Source of the DNA: Candidatus Omnitrophota bacterium
Lineage (GTDB): Bacteria > Omnitrophota > Gorgyraeia > Zapsychrales > Zapsychraceae
NCBI GenBank assembly: GCA_020632495.1
Contig: JACKFL010000005.1
Span: 744,001 to 808,000 of the forward strand
DNA: 64,000 bases
Reading direction: 5' to 3'
Shown: positions 47,493-56,418 of the stretch, in pieces
Layout of the letters: the number at the start of each line of letters is the position of its first letter
Position numbering within the stretch: the stretch's first letter is position 1
Made by a program: the position numbers and the translations under genes
The notes under the pieces: generated by a model
Database searches by the model: none
Told to the model about the DNA's origin: nothing
What the model saw: the letters and a program-made list of their open reading frames with translations, nothing else

Positions 47493-48440
47493 ATGCCGGA
47501 CCTGCGCGCACAAGACGTTCTTTGGAAATCGAATCATCAGCTTGCCGCGCTGGAACGCAAACTCGTCCGCGGCATTCCTCCCCAACGCCGGCCGCTGGTC
47601 TTCATTTGCCTGTGCCCGCGCAGCGGTTCGACCGTCCTCAGTCAGGTTTTGGTCCGCACCGGCTGTTTCAACTACATCTCCAACACCCTGGCCCGCTTTT
47701 GGCACGCGCCGTATATCGGCGGGATCATCGAAAAGGAACTCGGCATCAAAGCGGACTATGCCGCGGTGTCGCTCAAGAGTGATTTCGGACTCACCGAACG
47801 GCCGGCCGCGCCGCACGAATTCGGTTATTTTTGGGAGCGCTGGTTTCCGAACACTCTGGCCACGGCGGCGAGTCCGGTGCAGCTGCGGCGCATCGACCGG
47901 CGGCTGCTGAAGGCTGAGGTCAACGCGCTGATGTCATTGTCGCCGCTGCCGCTGTTCTTCAAGAGCGGCCTGGCCTGCATGAATATCCGCTATCTTTCCG
48001 AACTCTTTCCGCGGGCACGCTTTGTGTTGATTAAACGGCGGCATCCTTATATCGCCCAATCCATCTACAAATGCCGGGTCAAGCGTTTCGGCCGGCCCGA
48101 TGAGTGGTGGTCCATCAAACCGCGCAATTACCGCCGGCTGATGAAAATGGATTGTTACGGGCAGATCGCCGGTCAGATCATCGAGACCTATCGCGAAATG
48201 GAGGAGGACCTCCAAGGCCTTCCGGCCCGCAAGGTTTTGCGGCTGGATTACGAAGACTTCTGCCGTGATCCACAGGCGCAGGTCAAAAAGATATTCAAGC
48301 TGATCGATACGCCGCCGCGCCGGGGATGGCAGACTTATGTTCCGAAGCGGTTGACGATCAATAACCGGCGGACGCTGCCGGCGGAAGAGTTTCAACGTCT
48401 TAAGGATGCCCTGGAACAGTACACGGACGGCGCGGCCTGA
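47493..48440 (+). CDS. Sulfotransferase family protein
   Basis: It is 315 residues. The 5' phosphosulfate-binding loop CPRSGSTVLSQVL is at about residues 45-57 and the 3' phosphate-binding motif RFVLIKRRHPYIAQSIY near 171-187, both diagnostic of PAPS-dependent sulfotransferases. It probably sulfates a sugar of the glycan made by this operon. The ATG at 47493 follows AAGGAGAG. The next gene begins 9 bp after the stop. Confidence 0.85.
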   Translation: MPDLRAQDVLWKSNHQLAALERKLVRGIPPQRRPLVFICLCPRSGSTVLSQVLVRTGCFNYISNTLARFWHAPYIGGIIEKELGIKADYAAVSLKSDFGLTERPAAPHEFGYFWERWFPNTLATAASPVQLRRIDRRLLKAEVNALMSLSPLPLFFKSGLACMNIRYLSELFPRARFVLIKRRHPYIAQSIYKCRVKRFGRPDEWWSIKPRNYRRLMKMDCYGQIAGQIIETYREMEEDLQGLPARKVLRLDYEDFCRDPQAQVKKIFKLIDTPPRRGWQTYVPKRLTINNRRTLPAEEFQRLKDALEQYTDGAA

Positions 48441-48449
48441 CGGAGTGTT

Positions 48450-49157
48450 ATGAAATCTTTGGCGGTTATCATCCAGGCCTACAATGAAGTGGAGTCCCTG
48501 CCGGACACGCTGCTGAAGGTTGTCACCGAGTGCGGCAAGCTGCCGTGCCTGTGGAAAATTATTATTGTCGATGACGGCAGCTCCGACGGCACCGGAGAGC
48601 GGGCCGATAAGCTCGCCCGGAATCATCCGGATGTCAGCGTGATCCATCATCCAACCAACATGGGGATGGGCGCGGCATTGAAGAGCGGTTTTGAGGCGGC
48701 GGACGCCGATTATCTGACGTCGATTCCCGCCGACGGGCAGCTGGACCCGGCCGAGTTGAGGCATCTGCTGGAGGCGATGCGGGAGGCGGATTTCGTCACG
48801 ACCCGCCGCAAACATCCGTACAAACAATGGTCGCGACGCATGTTGACCCGCGGCCTGCAGGCCTTTATGGTGTGCTTGTTCGGTTTCGTTCCGCGCCAGG
48901 AAGCGGGCCGCATGTTCCGCCGGGAAATCCTGCAGCATCTGGAGTTGACCAGCACCTCGGCTGTACTCAATCTGGAACTGATCGTCAAGGCCCACCGGTT
49001 GGGGTATCGCTTCAGGGAGATCCCCATGGAGCTCCTCGAACGGGAGAAGGGGACATCGAAGATCGCCTCGGTCAAGGGGGTGTGGCGGATGATGCGCGAA
49101 CTTGTTAAGTTGCGTTTGTCGAAAAGTTACCGGTCCCTGAAACGCATTCGCTCATGA
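48450..49157 (+). CDS. Family 2 glycosyltransferase (polyprenyl-phosphate type)
   Basis: It is 235 residues with a GT-A fold: IIQAYNEVESLPDTL near residue 7, IIVDDGSSDGTGE near 35-47, and a SIPADGQLDPAEL motif near 91-103 containing the metal-binding DxD-like Asp. The layout resembles dolichyl/undecaprenyl-phosphate mannosyl or glucosyl transferases without a C-terminal membrane region. It would attach a sugar to polyprenyl phosphate, possibly for use by the GT-C enzyme encoded on the other strand. Its end overlaps the next gene as ATGA. Confidence 0.87.
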   Translation: MKSLAVIIQAYNEVESLPDTLLKVVTECGKLPCLWKIIIVDDGSSDGTGERADKLARNHPDVSVIHHPTNMGMGAALKSGFEAADADYLTSIPADGQLDPAELRHLLEAMREADFVTTRRKHPYKQWSRRMLTRGLQAFMVCLFGFVPRQEAGRMFRREILQHLELTSTSAVLNLELIVKAHRLGYRFREIPMELLEREKGTSKIASVKGVWRMMRELVKLRLSKSYRSLKRIRS

Positions 49158-50125
49158 AGAAGATCATCATCAACATCCTGAAGCTGTGTTTCGGTCTGGG
49201 CATCATCGTTTACCTGTTGAGCCGGATCGACCGGCAGGCCTTGCTCGAGACGGTCCGCGAGATGGAGGTCCGTTATTTGTGGGGGGTGTTCGCGTTTTTT
49301 GTGTCGGTGATTTATCTCTCGACGCTGCGCTGGCATATCCTGCTCAAACGGTTTTCGGACCGGGTGCCTTTTACGGAATCCATGAAGTGGACCTTCTTGT
49401 CGCATTTTTTCAACACCTTCCTGCCCGGCAATGTGGTGGGCGACGTGCTGCGCGGCGTTAAGATCAAAAATAAGGACATCGGTTACTCCGAGGGGCTGGC
49501 CTCATCGGTGCTGGACCGCGTTTGCGGGCTGATGACCTTCATGGGCATGGCGGTGTTCGGTATCATCGTCGGTTTCAATGTGCTCGACAACCGGTTGATC
49601 CTCTATGTGGCCGCGGCGTTCATCGCGGCCGGATCAGCGGTGTTCTTTCTCGTCCAGCATGAAGAGTTGCTCGACCGGTTGCGGCCGTTCGCCAAACTGT
49701 ACGCTTTCGTGTCCGCGAAGCTGGAGAAGTTCATTAAAAGCCTGCAGTACTATAAGCATGAAAAGAAATTCTTTGTCGCGGCGATGTGGATCTCATTGGC
49801 TATGTCGGTCCTCAATTGCCTCGGTTTTTATCTGATCGCCACGGGGCTCGGCGGGAAGGTCCCGGCGATTTATTTTTTGTTGTTTATCCCGATCGTAAAT
49901 ATCATCAGCCACGTCCCGGTCACCCATGCCGGGCTCGGGCTGCGTGAAGGAATATTTGTTTACATCTTTACGCAAATGGGACTGAGTGAACCTGAGGCGT
50001 TGGGGACGTCGCTCATCTTCTACGCGTCGGTCCTGGTGATGGGCGCGGCGCAGGGGGTGGGTTACTACCTGATTCATCTCAGCGAGGAGGCCGGTATGGC
50101 CAAACACAGGATGAACGTTATATGA
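49154..50125 (+). CDS. AglD/UPF0104-type flippase-like membrane protein
   Basis: It is 323 residues with seven or eight membrane helices. The region SHFFNTFLPGNVVGDVLRG (about 75-93) and HVPVTHAGLGLREGIFVY (about 253-270) are signatures of the lysylphosphatidylglycerol synthase transmembrane / AglD family. Such proteins often sit beside polyprenyl-phosphate glycosyltransferases and are suspected of flipping lipid-linked sugars. It overlaps both neighbours by 4 bp. Confidence 0.85.
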   Translation: MKKIIINILKLCFGLGIIVYLLSRIDRQALLETVREMEVRYLWGVFAFFVSVIYLSTLRWHILLKRFSDRVPFTESMKWTFLSHFFNTFLPGNVVGDVLRGVKIKNKDIGYSEGLASSVLDRVCGLMTFMGMAVFGIIVGFNVLDNRLILYVAAAFIAAGSAVFFLVQHEELLDRLRPFAKLYAFVSAKLEKFIKSLQYYKHEKKFFVAAMWISLAMSVLNCLGFYLIATGLGGKVPAIYFLLFIPIVNIISHVPVTHAGLGLREGIFVYIFTQMGLSEPEALGTSLIFYASVLVMGAAQGVGYYLIHLSEEAGMAKHRMNVI

Positions 50126-51177
50126 TCGAACACGGACATTTTACCGGCAAGGTCAACGCGCCGGCGGGCAAGGTCTGGCAGTTCGGCGTCATCGGCTACG
50201 GTTACTGGGGCCCGAACGTGGCCCGCAATCTGATCCTCATCAAGGAAACCGCGGTCAAGACGATCTGCGATCAGAACCCGGAGACCCTGCAGCGCGCCGC
50301 CGAATTCTATCCGGCCGTCACATTGACCGAGAACGCCGAAGACATTTATCAGGATCCCGAGATCGACGTGGTGGCGGTGATCACGCCCGTGTCCACGCAT
50401 TACGCCCTGGCCAAGCGCGCGCTGGAGAGCGGCAAGCATGTGTTCGTGGAGAAGCCCTTCACCTTCAACGTCAAGCAGGCCGAGGAATTGATCACGCTGG
50501 CTGAAGAGAAGGGTTTGACGATCATGGTCGACCACACCTTTCTGTTCACCGGCGCGGTGCGGCATATCAAAAAGGAAATCGATGCCGGGAATATCGGGGA
50601 GGTTTATTACTACGACTCGACCCGGGTTAACCTCGGTTTGTTCCAACAGGACGTCAACGTAATCTGGGACCTGGCCCCGCATGACTTTTCCATCCTGGAT
50701 TTCCTCGTCGGACGCAAGCCGATCCGTTTGAGCGCCCTCGGCCTGGATCACTTCGGACGAGGCATCGAGAACATCGCCTATGTCACGGTTTATTTTGAAG
50801 AAAACCTGATTGCACACTTCAACTTCAACTGGCTGTCGCCCGTCAAGGTGCGCAACACGCTAATCGGCGGCAGCAAGAAAATGGTCGTGTGGGATGACAT
50901 GCTGCGTGATGAAAAGATCAAGATATACGACAAAGGCGTCGACGTGGAGAGCCGTGAAGGCATCTACCGCTCCCTGATCGATTACCGTTTGGGCGATATG
51001 TACTCGCCGCGCATCAACCCGGCAGAGGCTCTTAAGCAGGAACTGATTTACCTGGTGGAATGTCTCCAGCAGGGCACAACTCCCATAAACGACGGACACG
51101 CGGGGCTGCGGATTGTGCGCATGCTTGAGGCGGCCGATTCCTCGCTGAAGCGGGGAGGAAAGGTCATCGAACTCTGA
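50122..51177 (+). CDS. Gfo/Idh/MocA-family sugar oxidoreductase
   Basis: It is 351 residues. The N-terminal Rossmann domain has GVIGYGYWGPNVARNL (about residues 15-30) and VITPVSTHYALAKRAL (about 91-106), with EKPF near 114. The C-terminal alpha/beta domain is typical of NAD(P)-dependent oxidation of nucleotide sugars (WlbA/WbpB-like). With an aminotransferase and acyltransferase downstream, it may make a 3-keto sugar for amination. It overlaps the flippase gene by 4 bp. Confidence 0.88.
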   Translation: MIEHGHFTGKVNAPAGKVWQFGVIGYGYWGPNVARNLILIKETAVKTICDQNPETLQRAAEFYPAVTLTENAEDIYQDPEIDVVAVITPVSTHYALAKRALESGKHVFVEKPFTFNVKQAEELITLAEEKGLTIMVDHTFLFTGAVRHIKKEIDAGNIGEVYYYDSTRVNLGLFQQDVNVIWDLAPHDFSILDFLVGRKPIRLSALGLDHFGRGIENIAYVTVYFEENLIAHFNFNWLSPVKVRNTLIGGSKKMVVWDDMLRDEKIKIYDKGVDVESREGIYRSLIDYRLGDMYSPRINPAEALKQELIYLVECLQQGTTPINDGHAGLRIVRMLEAADSSLKRGGKVIEL

Positions 51178-51179
51178 TC

Positions 51180-52160
51180 ATGGACATATCCAACAGCCGA
51201 ATCATGATTACGGGAGGGGCCGGCTTCGTCGGGTCCTTTCTGGTCGAGCAACTCCTTAAAGAAGGTGTTGCCAAGATCGTTATCCTGGATAATTTCATCC
51301 GCGGATCGGAAAGTAATATCCGGGATGCCCTGGACACCGGCAAGGTGCATCTGATCAAAGGCGACATCCGCAATCTGCCGTTGATCATCGAGGCCTTCAG
51401 CGAAATCGACTACTGTTTTCATTTGGCCGCGTTGCGCATCACCCATTGCGCCGCCGAACCCCGCGAAGCCCTTTCGATCATGTATGACGGTACCTTCAAC
51501 GTCCTTGAGGCATGCGTCGATCACAAGATCAAGAAGGTGGTGTTTTCCTCGTCGGCATCCGTCTACGGGCAGGCCGATGTTTTTCCTACGCCGGAGACAC
51601 AGCATCCCTATAATAATTACACCTTGTACGGCGCTGCCAAGATGGCCAATGAACTGATGTTGCGTTCGTTTTATCAGATGTACGGCCTGGACTTCGTGGC
51701 CCTGCGGTACTTCAACATCTACGGCCCGCGCATGGATACGCACGGCAAGTACACCGAGGTGCTGGTGCGCTGGTATCGTTTGATCAAGGAGGGCAAGGCA
51801 CCGCTGATTTACGGTGACGGCAAGCAGACCATGGACTTTGTTTATGTGGGCGATATCGCCCGAGCCAATATTGCGGCATTAAAATCATCCGAGACCAACG
51901 TCGCTTTTAACATCGCGCGCAGCGAGGAGACATCGCTGGAGGAGTTGTGCTACGCGATGATCGAGGCGATGGGCGCCGACGTAAAACCCGAGTTCGTCCC
52001 GCTTCCTGAAGACCGCGGCAAAGTGGAAGTTATGCGCCGGCTGGCCGATGTGTCGCAGGCGCGCGAAAAGCTCGGGTTCGAGGCGCGCATCTCCCTGAAA
52101 GAAGGGTTGAAAAGTCTGGTGAAGTGGCTGGATGAACAACCGGAGCCTGAGAAGCGATGA
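51180..52160 (+). CDS. NAD-dependent nucleotide-sugar epimerase/dehydratase (SDR)
   Basis: It is 326 residues. The NAD-binding motif TGGAGFVGSFLVEQLL is at about residues 11-26. The catalytic SSSASVYG (about 122-129) with YGAAKMANE (Tyr/Lys about 149-153) is typical of extended SDR enzymes such as WbpP/GalE. The C-terminal domain contains VYVGDIARANI. It interconverts nucleotide sugars for the glycan made here. It starts 2 bp after the previous stop and overlaps the aminotransferase. Confidence 0.9.
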   Translation: MDISNSRIMITGGAGFVGSFLVEQLLKEGVAKIVILDNFIRGSESNIRDALDTGKVHLIKGDIRNLPLIIEAFSEIDYCFHLAALRITHCAAEPREALSIMYDGTFNVLEACVDHKIKKVVFSSSASVYGQADVFPTPETQHPYNNYTLYGAAKMANELMLRSFYQMYGLDFVALRYFNIYGPRMDTHGKYTEVLVRWYRLIKEGKAPLIYGDGKQTMDFVYVGDIARANIAALKSSETNVAFNIARSEETSLEELCYAMIEAMGADVKPEFVPLPEDRGKVEVMRRLADVSQAREKLGFEARISLKEGLKSLVKWLDEQPEPEKR

Positions 52161-53398
52161 TCCCGGTAGCAAAACCTTATCTTAATGATGATGAAGTCAA
52201 GGCGGTCAGCGAGGTGATCTCCTCGGGGTGGGTCACCCAGGGTCCGAAGGTCGCCGAATTCGAAGAGGCGTTCGCGATGTATACAGGCAGCCCGCATGCG
52301 TGCGCGGTAGCCAACTGTACCGTTGCCCTGCAGCTGGCAATGCTGGTGATGGATGTGCGGCCGGGGGATGTGGTGATCACCGTCAGTCACTCCTTCATAG
52401 CCACGGCCAACGCGGTGCGTATGTGTTCGGCGGAGCCGGTCTTCGTCGACATCGATCCGGACACCTTTAATATGTCGCCGGCAAAGCTCGAACAGATGCT
52501 GGCAGAGGAATGCGAGCAGCGGTCCGGCGGGCTTTATTACAAGAATGTATTTGCCTTGTCATCCCCGGAGACGCCGTTCAATCATATCGAACAACAGCTG
52601 GGCCGGATCGGCGCGATTTTGGTGGTGCATCAGATGGGCCTGCCGTGTGATATGGGCGCGATCCTGCCGCTGGCCAAAAAATATGGGCTGCCGGTCATCG
52701 AAGACGCGGCCTGCGCCGTGGGCAGTGAGATTTCTCTCGACGGCGGCAAGAGTTTCGAACCGGTCGGCAAACCGCATGGAGATATCGCGTGTTTTTCTTT
52801 CCATCCGCGCAAGGTCATGACCACGGGAGAGGGCGGGATGATCACCTGCCGTTCCGCCGACGTCGATGCGCAACTGCGTCGTCTGCGTCACCAGGGCATG
52901 GATGTTTCCGATTTGCAGCGGCATGAATCCAAGAAGGTCTGTTTCGAAAGCTACAGCACCACCGCTTACAACTTCCGCATGACCGATATGCAGGCCGCGA
53001 TGGGCGTGGAGCAACTAAAGAAGCTGCCCCGCATGGTGGTCCGCCGCCGGGAAATTGTCGAGGAATACCGGCGCCGACTCGCGGACCTGGAACATATTAC
53101 CTGTGCCGCGGAGCCGGTATACGCCCGCAGCAACTGGCAAAGCTTCACCATCCGGGTGAACGAGTCGTCGCCGCGTTCGCGTGATGAGATCATGCAGCTG
53201 CTGATGGACTCGGATATCGCCACCCGCCGGGGGATCATGAACAGCCACCAGGAAGAGCCCTACCGCAACGAAATCTGGTCGCTGCCCGCCAGCGAGGCGG
53301 CGCGGGACAACAGCATTATCCTGCCGCTGTATTACAAGCTCACCGACCAGGGGTTGGACCTTATCGTGGAACGATTGAAGGCGGCCTTCGACGGATAA
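52157..53398 (+). CDS. DegT/DnrJ/EryC1/StrS sugar aminotransferase
   Basis: It is 413 residues. SGWVTQGPKVAEFEEAFAMY (about 24-43) and the catalytic PLP lysine in FSFHPRKVMTTGEGGM (Lys about 221) identify the family. It transfers an amino group to a keto-sugar nucleotide. Compared with typical members there is an extra acidic/Cys stretch (LAEECEQRSGG) near residue 116. It overlaps the epimerase gene by 4 bp. Confidence 0.9.
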   Translation: MIPVAKPYLNDDEVKAVSEVISSGWVTQGPKVAEFEEAFAMYTGSPHACAVANCTVALQLAMLVMDVRPGDVVITVSHSFIATANAVRMCSAEPVFVDIDPDTFNMSPAKLEQMLAEECEQRSGGLYYKNVFALSSPETPFNHIEQQLGRIGAILVVHQMGLPCDMGAILPLAKKYGLPVIEDAACAVGSEISLDGGKSFEPVGKPHGDIACFSFHPRKVMTTGEGGMITCRSADVDAQLRRLRHQGMDVSDLQRHESKKVCFESYSTTAYNFRMTDMQAAMGVEQLKKLPRMVVRRREIVEEYRRRLADLEHITCAAEPVYARSNWQSFTIRVNESSPRSRDEIMQLLMDSDIATRRGIMNSHQEEPYRNEIWSLPASEAARDNSIILPLYYKLTDQGLDLIVERLKAAFDG

Positions 53399-53403
53399 CG
53401 GGC

Positions 53404-54447
53404 ATGAATGACGACGCGTTACAAAGAAATATTCGGCAGACGGTCGCGTCATTGGGCCTTTCCTTGAAGGGCCGGACCGTATTGACCGAGGCCGCCAGCG
53501 GTCCGTACTGTGTCACACCGTTGATCGCCGCTATGGCCGGGGCCCGTGTCATCGCCTTCGGCAAATCCACGCGCCACGGCAGTGTGGAGGAAGTCTTTGC
53601 ACAGTTGGAACAACGGCTGCGGACCTGCGGGATCGGCGATTGCGTGTTGACCGATTCTTTGACGCCGGAGGCCATCGGTGCCGCCGACATCATTACCAAC
53701 TCCGGGCACCTGCGGCCGCTCGACGCGGACAAGCTCCGGCATGCCAAGCCGGGCGCGGTCATATCGCTTATGTATGAGGCGTGGGAGCTGCGCGACAGCG
53801 ATGTCGATATTAAGGCCTGTAAAAACCGGAAGATTCCCATCGGGGGATTGAACGAACGGCATCCGGCGGTCGGTGTCTTTGAATATCTCGGCGACATGGC
53901 GGCGGTCCTGATCGAACGCAGCGGTCTGACGGTCCGCGATGAGAAAATCCTCCTGCTGTGCAACAATGAATTCGGACCGTACATCGCCAAGACCCTGTGC
54001 GCCAAAGGCGCGCGGCTGGGAGTGATCGCCACGCAAACGCATCGCGAACGTTATCCGGCCGACGCGGTATGGCTGAGTGATACGCCGGGTCAGTTGAACG
54101 ATCATGATTTTCGTGACGCGAGCGCGGTGGTATTTACCGCCTACCCGTTCGATCAGGTCTGGATCAGCCCGCACGGGCCGTACCCGGTGGCGTTCTTCCA
54201 GGAACATTTTCCGCGGGCCGTGATCCTGCGGTTCGCCGGCGACATCGATACCCCGGCCCTCGACGCGGCCGGTATCCGCTATTTTCCGCAAGATGTCGCT
54301 CCCGGGCATATGGGTATTCTTCCGTCGGATGTAGGGTACGAGCCGGTGATCCGTTTACAGGCCGGCGGATTGCGCGTGGGGCAGGCGATGCTTGAAGACA
54401 GTTTTGACGTCAACGGTCAGTCTATCGGGGGGATCATCACATCATGA
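53404..54447 (+). CDS. Two-lobe Rossmann-like protein of unknown function in glycan operon
   Basis: It is 347 residues. The N-terminal half has an alpha/beta pattern (GRTVLTEAASGPYCVTPL...GARVIAFGKSTRHG) resembling a nucleotide-binding lobe. The second half begins with another strand-rich core (EKILLLCNNEFGPYIAKTL...ARLGVIAT) that resembles the NAD-binding lobe of D-2-hydroxyacid dehydrogenase or S-adenosylhomocysteine hydrolase-like enzymes, but the GxGxxG loop is replaced by NNEFGPY. The C-terminus has PGHMGILPSDVGYEPV. I do not recognise a named family. It lies between aminotransferase and acyltransferase genes and overlaps the latter. Confidence 0.7.
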   Translation: MNDDALQRNIRQTVASLGLSLKGRTVLTEAASGPYCVTPLIAAMAGARVIAFGKSTRHGSVEEVFAQLEQRLRTCGIGDCVLTDSLTPEAIGAADIITNSGHLRPLDADKLRHAKPGAVISLMYEAWELRDSDVDIKACKNRKIPIGGLNERHPAVGVFEYLGDMAAVLIERSGLTVRDEKILLLCNNEFGPYIAKTLCAKGARLGVIATQTHRERYPADAVWLSDTPGQLNDHDFRDASAVVFTAYPFDQVWISPHGPYPVAFFQEHFPRAVILRFAGDIDTPALDAAGIRYFPQDVAPGHMGILPSDVGYEPVIRLQAGGLRVGQAMLEDSFDVNGQSIGGIITS

Positions 54448-55406
54448 GCCGGGTCACGTGCGCGCCGCATCCCGCCACAAAGAATGACGAGTGGGATGCG
54501 TTCGTCCGCGCCGCCAACAACGGGACGATTTTTCACCGGCAGGATTTTCTGTCTTATCACGGCGACCGGTTCGCGGCCAATGCCCATCATCTGCGTTTCG
54601 AGAAGAACAGCAACCTCGCCGGTGTTCTGCCGCTCGGCATCTTTGAAGAGGACGGGGGGCGTATCGCCAAGTCGCCGTTCGGCGCGAGTTTCGGCGGACT
54701 GGTGACCCAGCTGGATTGTTCGTTGAGTGACATGGGCCGGATGGTGGAGGCGCTTCTGGCGCATTTGCGCGAGAACGGAGTCCGGTATCTCAAGATCGTA
54801 CAGCCGCCGTTATTTTACTTTGAGCGGTTTATCGACTATTTTGATTTTTATCTGGTCAAGAACGGCGCGCGGCTGGCCGCGTCCGATCTGACTTCCTATA
54901 TTCCGACGGGACCGCAGCCTATCGATTTGTTTTTGCCCCGGGCGCGGCGGGACACACAGAAGGCGCTGGACGCGGGGCTGGAGTTCGCGCCCAGCGGGGA
55001 CGTGAACGGGTTTTACGAAATCTTGATGGAAAACATGCGCAAGTTCGACGGAACGCCGACGCATTCCCGCGAAGAGGTCGCGTGGCTGACGGAGCGGCTG
55101 GCCGAAGAAATCAAGATTTATCAGGTAACGCACGACGGGACGCCGGTGGCCGCGACGCTGATCTTCGAAGTCAATCCGCGGGCGTGGCTGGTCTTTTACT
55201 GGGCGCAGCGGCAGGAATCCACACAGCTGCACCCGAAGAATTATCTGATCGTCAGGCTGGCGCAGCTCGCGCATGAGCGCGGCGTGAAGTATATCGACTT
55301 CGGACCGCACACCTTGAATATGGAACCCTTCGACGGGGTCACCATGTTCAAAGAAAGTCTCGGGGGGCTGGGACTGCTGCGCCGGGCGTATCAATTGGAG
55401 CTTTAG
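54444..55406 (+). CDS. GNAT/FemAB-like acyltransferase
   Basis: It is 320 residues. The second half carries the FemAB-type GNAT core: VTHDGTPVAATLIFEVNPRA, then WLVFYWAQRQES, and GVKYIDFGPHTLNMEPFDGV followed by MFKESLGG, a conserved end motif. These enzymes attach acyl or aminoacyl groups to amino sugars or peptides. Following an aminotransferase, it probably acylates the newly formed amino sugar. It overlaps the preceding gene by 4 bp; the next gene starts immediately after its stop. Confidence 0.82.
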   Translation: MSRVTCAPHPATKNDEWDAFVRAANNGTIFHRQDFLSYHGDRFAANAHHLRFEKNSNLAGVLPLGIFEEDGGRIAKSPFGASFGGLVTQLDCSLSDMGRMVEALLAHLRENGVRYLKIVQPPLFYFERFIDYFDFYLVKNGARLAASDLTSYIPTGPQPIDLFLPRARRDTQKALDAGLEFAPSGDVNGFYEILMENMRKFDGTPTHSREEVAWLTERLAEEIKIYQVTHDGTPVAATLIFEVNPRAWLVFYWAQRQESTQLHPKNYLIVRLAQLAHERGVKYIDFGPHTLNMEPFDGVTMFKESLGGLGLLRRAYQLEL

Positions 55407-56294
55407 ATGATGACGGCGGGACAATACCATCTTTCATTTTTGCCGTGTGATTATCCGCGTGAGAATGCGGTTTATCCGGCGTGTTCCAAGGAACAGATCG
55501 AGGCACAGTTCCGGGCGTATTTCGACCGTCCTTGGGCCGCGTTGACTTTCAACGGCCGCGGCGCCCTGGATGCCGTGTTGCGGTCCCTGAAGCTCGAACG
55601 CGACGATGAGGTCTTTGTCACGACGACCTTTGACTATCCCAACGTCTCCAGTTGCGTCACCTCCACCATCTTCAATCACTGCAAACCGGCCCGGCTGCTT
55701 TCCGAAAAAAGTAAGGCCATTGTGGTCATCCACGAATTCGGTGTGCCGCACAAAGGCACGCCGCAACTGAGGGAACTGGCCGACCAGCGCGGGATACCGT
55801 TAATAGAGGATTGCGCCCACACCATCGATTCGCGCCGCGACGACTGGCAGGTGGGCTATTTCGGCGATTTCGTGATCGTCAGTTTCAGTAAGGTCTTTCC
55901 CGTGCCCGGAGGCGGAATGCTGCTGGGCAAGGCCGTTCCCTGCGAGCTGACCGACCGCGAATTGCAGAGTGCCATCCCGCTCCTGCCGGCCGCTGCCGCC
56001 GCGTTGGCGGACTGGCCCGCGCTGGCGCACCGCCGGCGCGCGGTCTTCCGGGCGTATGTCACGGCCGGACTGCCGGCCCTATTTGAAGCCGACGAAAACG
56101 TGACGCCGTGGTTCTATCCGCTGCAGACGCCTTATTGGGAGGATATTATGGCCGCCGCCGCCCAACAGGGGATCGATTGCGGCCGCTGGCACGGGACCGA
56201 CATCGTCGTACTGCCCTGTCACCAGTATCTCTGCGGTGCCGACGTCGACCGGATCGCCGCGATGGTGACCGGTGTCTTCGCCGCCCGCGCCTAA
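55407..56294 (+). CDS. Second DegT-like PLP-dependent enzyme
   Basis: It is 295 residues, shorter than typical DegT enzymes (about 370-400). FNGRGALDAVLRSLKL (about 48-63), a VVIHEFGVPHKG segment, LIEDCAHTIDS (Asp near 132) and the PLP lysine in SFSKVFPVPGGGMLLGK (Lys about 158) are present, so the active site is intact. The shortened C-terminal domain suggests a specialised or sugar-unrelated substrate. It ends the nine-gene operon begun at 47493. Confidence 0.8.
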   Translation: MMTAGQYHLSFLPCDYPRENAVYPACSKEQIEAQFRAYFDRPWAALTFNGRGALDAVLRSLKLERDDEVFVTTTFDYPNVSSCVTSTIFNHCKPARLLSEKSKAIVVIHEFGVPHKGTPQLRELADQRGIPLIEDCAHTIDSRRDDWQVGYFGDFVIVSFSKVFPVPGGGMLLGKAVPCELTDRELQSAIPLLPAAAAALADWPALAHRRRAVFRAYVTAGLPALFEADENVTPWFYPLQTPYWEDIMAAAAQQGIDCGRWHGTDIVVLPCHQYLCGADVDRIAAMVTGVFAARA

Positions 56295-56314
56295 ACCGGC
56301 CCGCGACGCGAGGG

Positions 56315-56343
56315 TTGACCTCGGCCCCGGATCGTGCTAAAAA
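56315..56343 (+). promoter_or_regulatory. Candidate promoter for the tRNA-binding protein operon
   Basis: TTGACC (56315-56320), 17 bp, TAAAAA (56338-56343). It stands in the 124 bp gap between the glycan operon and the next gene. Confidence 0.45.
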
Positions 56344-56418
56344 TCCTTTACCCCGCAGACCTCCGCGTCCTGTGACGCGGTCCCTGAGAATCCGATACCC
56401 AACTATTAAAGGAGCATT

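Noticed and set aside
47420..47782. 120-codon frame beginning next to a TATAAT box
   Set aside because: Its second half overlaps the sulfotransferase in another frame, and the sequence is Arg/Pro-rich as expected of a shadow frame in GC-rich DNA.
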